Assembly: GCA_018819175.1 (NCBI GenBank) | Contig: JAHJQQ010000025.1 | Location: forward strand, 1 to 64,000 | DNA from: Gammaproteobacteria bacterium | GTDB taxonomy: Bacteria > Pseudomonadota > Gammaproteobacteria > Thiohalobacterales > Thiohalobacteraceae | Reading direction: 5' to 3' | DNA length: 64,000 nucleotides | Shown: positions 61,416-64,000 of the stretch, in pieces | How the letters are laid out: each line of letters starts with the position of its first letter | Position numbering within the stretch: position 1 is the first letter of the stretch | Made by a program: the position numbers and the translations under genes | The notes under the pieces: generated by a model | The model's database searches: none | What the model was told of the DNA's origin: nothing | The model's input: the letters and a program-made list of their open reading frames with translations, nothing else

Positions 61416-62285
61416 ATGATGAACGAACTGAAAACTCGCAATCTCCTGCATCTGGAAGATGTGTACAAATCGTACGGCGACAAGCTGGTCCTGGACGACA
61501 TCGATCTGTCGGTAGCGGCTGGTGAATTCTGCACAGTGGTTGGCCCCAGTGGCTGTGGGAAATCTACCCTGCTGCGCATCATTATCGGCCAGGAACGCGC
61601 GACGTCCGGCACGGTATTCATCGACGGAAAAGAAGTAGGCAATCCAGATCCGACTCGCGGCATCGTTTATCAACGCTATTCCCTCTTTCCGCATCTAACC
61701 GTGCTGGAAAATGTCCTGTTGGGCAAGGAACTCGCGTTCAGTTATCTCAAACGCGACATGGCCCATCGGCAATTTCGTGATGAAGCTATGGCCATGCTGG
61801 AACGCGTCCGGCTTGCCGATCACGTACATAAATACCCGCATGAACTCTCAGGCGGTATGCAACAACGCGTCGCTATCGCGCAAACTCTGATCAAGCGTCC
61901 GAAAATAGTCATGATGGATGAACCTTTCGGCGCGCTGGACCCCGGTGTGCGCGAGGATCTGCAACTGTTCCTGCTGGAACTCTGGGAAGAGATCGGCATG
62001 ACCGTGTTCTTCGTCACCCACGATCTCGAGGAAGGCGTCTTTCTGGGAACACGGCTGATCGTACTCTCTCAGTACTACAGTACTGAAGGCTCTAAACACA
62101 AACACGGCGCGAAGATCGTCGCCGATCACTCGCTCCCCAAGAATGTTTTATCGACTCGAGTCAAGCGCGCACAGGAATTCTCCGCGCTGCTTGAAGAGGT
62201 GCGTCGCGAAGGTTTCGATCCAGCACACTTGCAACACATCGACGCCTTCAATTTGAAACACAAGGACTCGTTTGCCACTCGCTGA
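61416..62285 (+). CDS. ABC transporter ATP-binding protein (SsuB/TauB-like)
   Basis: 289 aa. Walker A GPSGCGKST, Q loop with RGIVYQRYSLFPHLTV, signature LSGGMQQRVAIAQTL, Walker B IVMMDEPFGALDP and switch His in VFFVTHDLEEGV are all present, so it should be an active ATPase. The last 60 residues (HKHGAKIVADHSLPKNV and after) form an extension beyond the usual nucleotide-binding domain. Last gene of the operon; it converges with the tandem-AAA gene with only 15 bp between the stop codons. ATG at 61419 is an alternative start. Confidence 0.95.
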   Translation: MMNELKTRNLLHLEDVYKSYGDKLVLDDIDLSVAAGEFCTVVGPSGCGKSTLLRIIIGQERATSGTVFIDGKEVGNPDPTRGIVYQRYSLFPHLTVLENVLLGKELAFSYLKRDMAHRQFRDEAMAMLERVRLADHVHKYPHELSGGMQQRVAIAQTLIKRPKIVMMDEPFGALDPGVREDLQLFLLELWEEIGMTVFFVTHDLEEGVFLGTRLIVLSQYYSTEGSKHKHGAKIVADHSLPKNVLSTRVKRAQEFSALLEEVRREGFDPAHLQHIDAFNLKHKDSFATR

Positions 62286-62300
62286 TCCGCTCGACATGCA

Positions 62301-64000
62301 TCAATCCTCGGCCAAATCATCCGCTGTCAGTGTGTTCAGCACAGACTTGTCGAAGTCGGCGGGTTTACCGAGCCGGACCAAACGCGACGCCTGCTGCTTA
62401 TAGGCCTCTTCGAGGATATTGCGCACCTCACGTGCATTGCCGAAGTTATCACCTCTAGCTTGCAATCCCAGCAAGCGCGTGCGCAGGATAGTCAAGGCCG
62501 CGTCTTCCAGTTGATAGCCATGCGCATTCGCCATATCGCCCGCGATTTCCATTAGGTCATCCAGACTGAAATCCGGGAATTCCAGCAGCAGCGGGATACG
62601 GCTACGCAAGCCTGGATTCGCATCCAGAAAATCATCCATTGGACCCGTATAGCCAGCCAGTATGAGGGCGAACTGCTGGCGATAATCCTCCATGGATTTG
62701 AGGAGTGTAGCGATCGCCTCCTGGCCATAGGCATCGCGCCGAGCACTCAATGCATAGGCCTCGTCGATAAACAGGACACCGCCCAGTGCATGCTCGACCA
62801 TCTCCCGTGTCTTGATAGCGGTCTGCCCTTCATAGCCAGCCACCAACTGCGAACGATCTGCCTCCACCAGATGACCGGATGGCAGAATACCCAAGTCGCG
62901 GAATATATCTCCAACCAAACGTGCCACGGTGGTCTTGCCGGTACCGGGATTCCCGGTAAAGATCATGTGCAGACTGACATTCGGGATGACACCATCTGCA
63001 TTGCGCGCCTTGGCCACAGCCATGTAATTGGCCAGCTCGGTAATCTCGCGCTTGATGTTGACGAGGCCACGCAAGGCCTGCAGTTTTTCCAAAGCCGTCG
63101 TGGGGCCAGGCGCCCCGCCCGCTGATGCCAGCGGATGGTCGCTGATATCAGCGTCCTCAAGCGTATTAAGCTCGACCAAACTCAGGCTACCCAACTCCAT
63201 ACGGCTGAGACGTTCGCTTTGTCTACCGATCGCGCGCTCGAACAAATTGCGCACCTCACGGCCATTGCCAAAATAACGGCTCTTGCGCTGGCGGGTGATT
63301 TCGTTCATCGCCAGTCGCCGACCAATTGGTGTCACCTGCAGATCGGCCTTGCCCAACATGCGGTCAAACATGACGGCCAGTTCAGCGTCCGTAAAATCCT
63401 CGAACTCAATAAAATTTGGAATCCGACTTTGCAGACCAGGATTCGAGCGCAGGAACTCGCGCATTTCATCCGAGTAACCGGCAAGAATCACAATCAGGTC
63501 ATCACGTAAATCTTCGATCAATTTGAGCAGCGTATCGATGCACTCCTTGCCATATTGATCGGAGTCACCGTTAATAATGCTGTAGGCCTCATCAATAAAC
63601 AGCACACCGCCTTTGGCACTCTCAACTATCTTGGCCGTTTTTGGTGCAGTACCGCCCATATGCTCGGAAACCAGATCATGGCGAGTAACCTCGACCAGAT
63701 GCCCCTTGGAGAGCAGCCCCAATTGACGTATCTCCTGCGCATAGTAGCGGGCGAAGGTTGTCTTGCCGGTGCCAGGATTGCCAGAAAAGACTGCATGCAA
63801 AGTCACCTTATGGGGCTTCAATTCGCGTAACTTGCGTTCGTTATTAACCCGCGCCATGGCGATCACCTGATTGATCGCCGCCTTTGCTGCAGCCTGGCCG
63901 ATCAGGTCGTCTGACCGCAACATCACTATCTCAGCATCCGCAGGCGGCGATTTGGCTTTATCTGAAGCGGGTTCAACAGGATTCTTTCCAGCCGGTGAAG
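62301..64000 (-). CDS. Tandem AAA+ ATPase (CbbX/SpoVK/EccA-like), 5' end outside the window
   Basis: At least 566 codons; the frame stays open to the window edge, so the N-terminus is missing. Two AAA+ modules each carry Walker A GNPGTGKTT and Walker B GVLFIDEAYS or GVLFIDEAYA, with the arginine-finger/sensor regions NPGLQSRIPNFIEF and NPGLRSRIPLLLEF and sensor 2 in FGNGREVRNLFE and FGNAREVRNILE. Members of this clade (CbbX, SpoVK, EccA) act as hexameric remodellers. A segment rich in Pro/Ala/Asp precedes the first module. It faces the operon encoding the VWA, TelA and binding proteins and may power that system. Confidence 0.9.
   Translation of the reverse strand, partial: SPAGKNPVEPASDKAKSPPADAEIVMLRSDDLIGQAAAKAAINQVIAMARVNNERKLRELKPHKVTLHAVFSGNPGTGKTTFARYYAQEIRQLGLLSKGHLVEVTRHDLVSEHMGGTAPKTAKIVESAKGGVLFIDEAYSIINGDSDQYGKECIDTLLKLIEDLRDDLIVILAGYSDEMREFLRSNPGLQSRIPNFIEFEDFTDAELAVMFDRMLGKADLQVTPIGRRLAMNEITRQRKSRYFGNGREVRNLFERAIGRQSERLSRMELGSLSLVELNTLEDADISDHPLASAGGAPGPTTALEKLQALRGLVNIKREITELANYMAVAKARNADGVIPNVSLHMIFTGNPGTGKTTVARLVGDIFRDLGILPSGHLVEADRSQLVAGYEGQTAIKTREMVEHALGGVLFIDEAYALSARRDAYGQEAIATLLKSMEDYRQQFALILAGYTGPMDDFLDANPGLRSRIPLLLEFPDFSLDDLMEIAGDMANAHGYQLEDAALTILRTRLLGLQARGDNFGNAREVRNILEEAYKQQASRLVRLGKPADFDKSVLNTLTADDLAED

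Noticed and set aside
62301..64000. Tandem AAA+ ATPase as a RuBisCO activase (CbbX) for the form II enzyme in the window
   Set aside because: CbbX serves red-type form I RuBisCO and has one AAA module. This protein has two modules, is 58 kb from cbbM and adjoins a VWA/TelA/ABC operon.

Overview
The window reads as a chromosomal segment of a moderately GC-rich gammaproteobacterium that can grow autotrophically. A form II RuBisCO gene sits opposite a CbbR-type regulator. PA2778/PA2779-family genes, TrkHA, GuaBA, XseA, MltF, TadA and a Czc-type efflux operon all have a gammaproteobacterial flavour. A sulfur-oxidising chemolithoautotroph is a reasonable guess, but no sulfur or hydrogen oxidation gene is present, so the lifestyle is inference from RuBisCO alone.

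Layout. 0.3-3.9 kb: Tat-exported aldo/keto reductase, an ATP/ADP-translocase-like carrier and a NYN-LOTUS protein. 4.1-6.5 kb: cbbM and cbbR, divergent. 7-8.4 kb: MgtE. 9.5-15.8 kb: a lipid-flavoured neighbourhood (membrane protein, patatin, phosphatidylserine decarboxylase, membrane-anchored class III aminotransferase, Mpo1-like protein, GT4 glycosyltransferase). 17-17.7 kb: tRNA-Ser(GGA) with degenerate tandem repeats downstream. 18-25 kb: an exported glucan-water-dikinase-like protein, two convergent serine hydrolases of beta-lactamase fold and a second ATP/ADP-translocase-like carrier. 25-27.2 kb: a PA2778 cysteine peptidase with two PA2779 partners. 27.4-35 kb: czcCBA-type metal efflux, a His-rich membrane protein and a His-tailed DMT transporter. 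35-37.5 kb: tRNA-Ser(CGA) with a 192-bp repeat, mltF, tadA. 37.6-47.8 kb: a mosaic block beside the 3' end of guaA, marked by four copies of a guaA-terminus-like sequence and carrying a Kdp-like two-component system, TrkHA, a Fic protein and a large secreted protein. 47.8-52.8 kb: guaBA and xseA. 53.3-64 kb: a tight eight-gene operon facing a tandem-AAA gene that runs off the window.

The strongest candidate for an undescribed system is 53.3-64 kb. Two periplasmic solute-binding domains fused to OmpA-like peptidoglycan-binding domains, a membrane-anchored VWA protein, a coiled-coil membrane protein, a TelA-family protein and a complete nitrate/taurine-type ABC importer (binding protein, permease, ATPase) are packed with gaps of 2-38 bp, opposite a double AAA+ ATPase. 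The combination suggests ligand sensing or uptake coupled to the cell wall and to AAA/VWA/TelA machinery; the ligand cannot be told from sequence.

Other structural highlights: tRNA 3'-end repeats that resemble the E. coli tyrT arrangement; repeated guaA att-like sites; a KdpE-box-like sequence between a shortened KdpD-like kinase and trkH (no kdpFABC is in the window); and families of inverted repeats (GAACCGC...GGCGC type) at 21, 25.6 and 37.5 kb.
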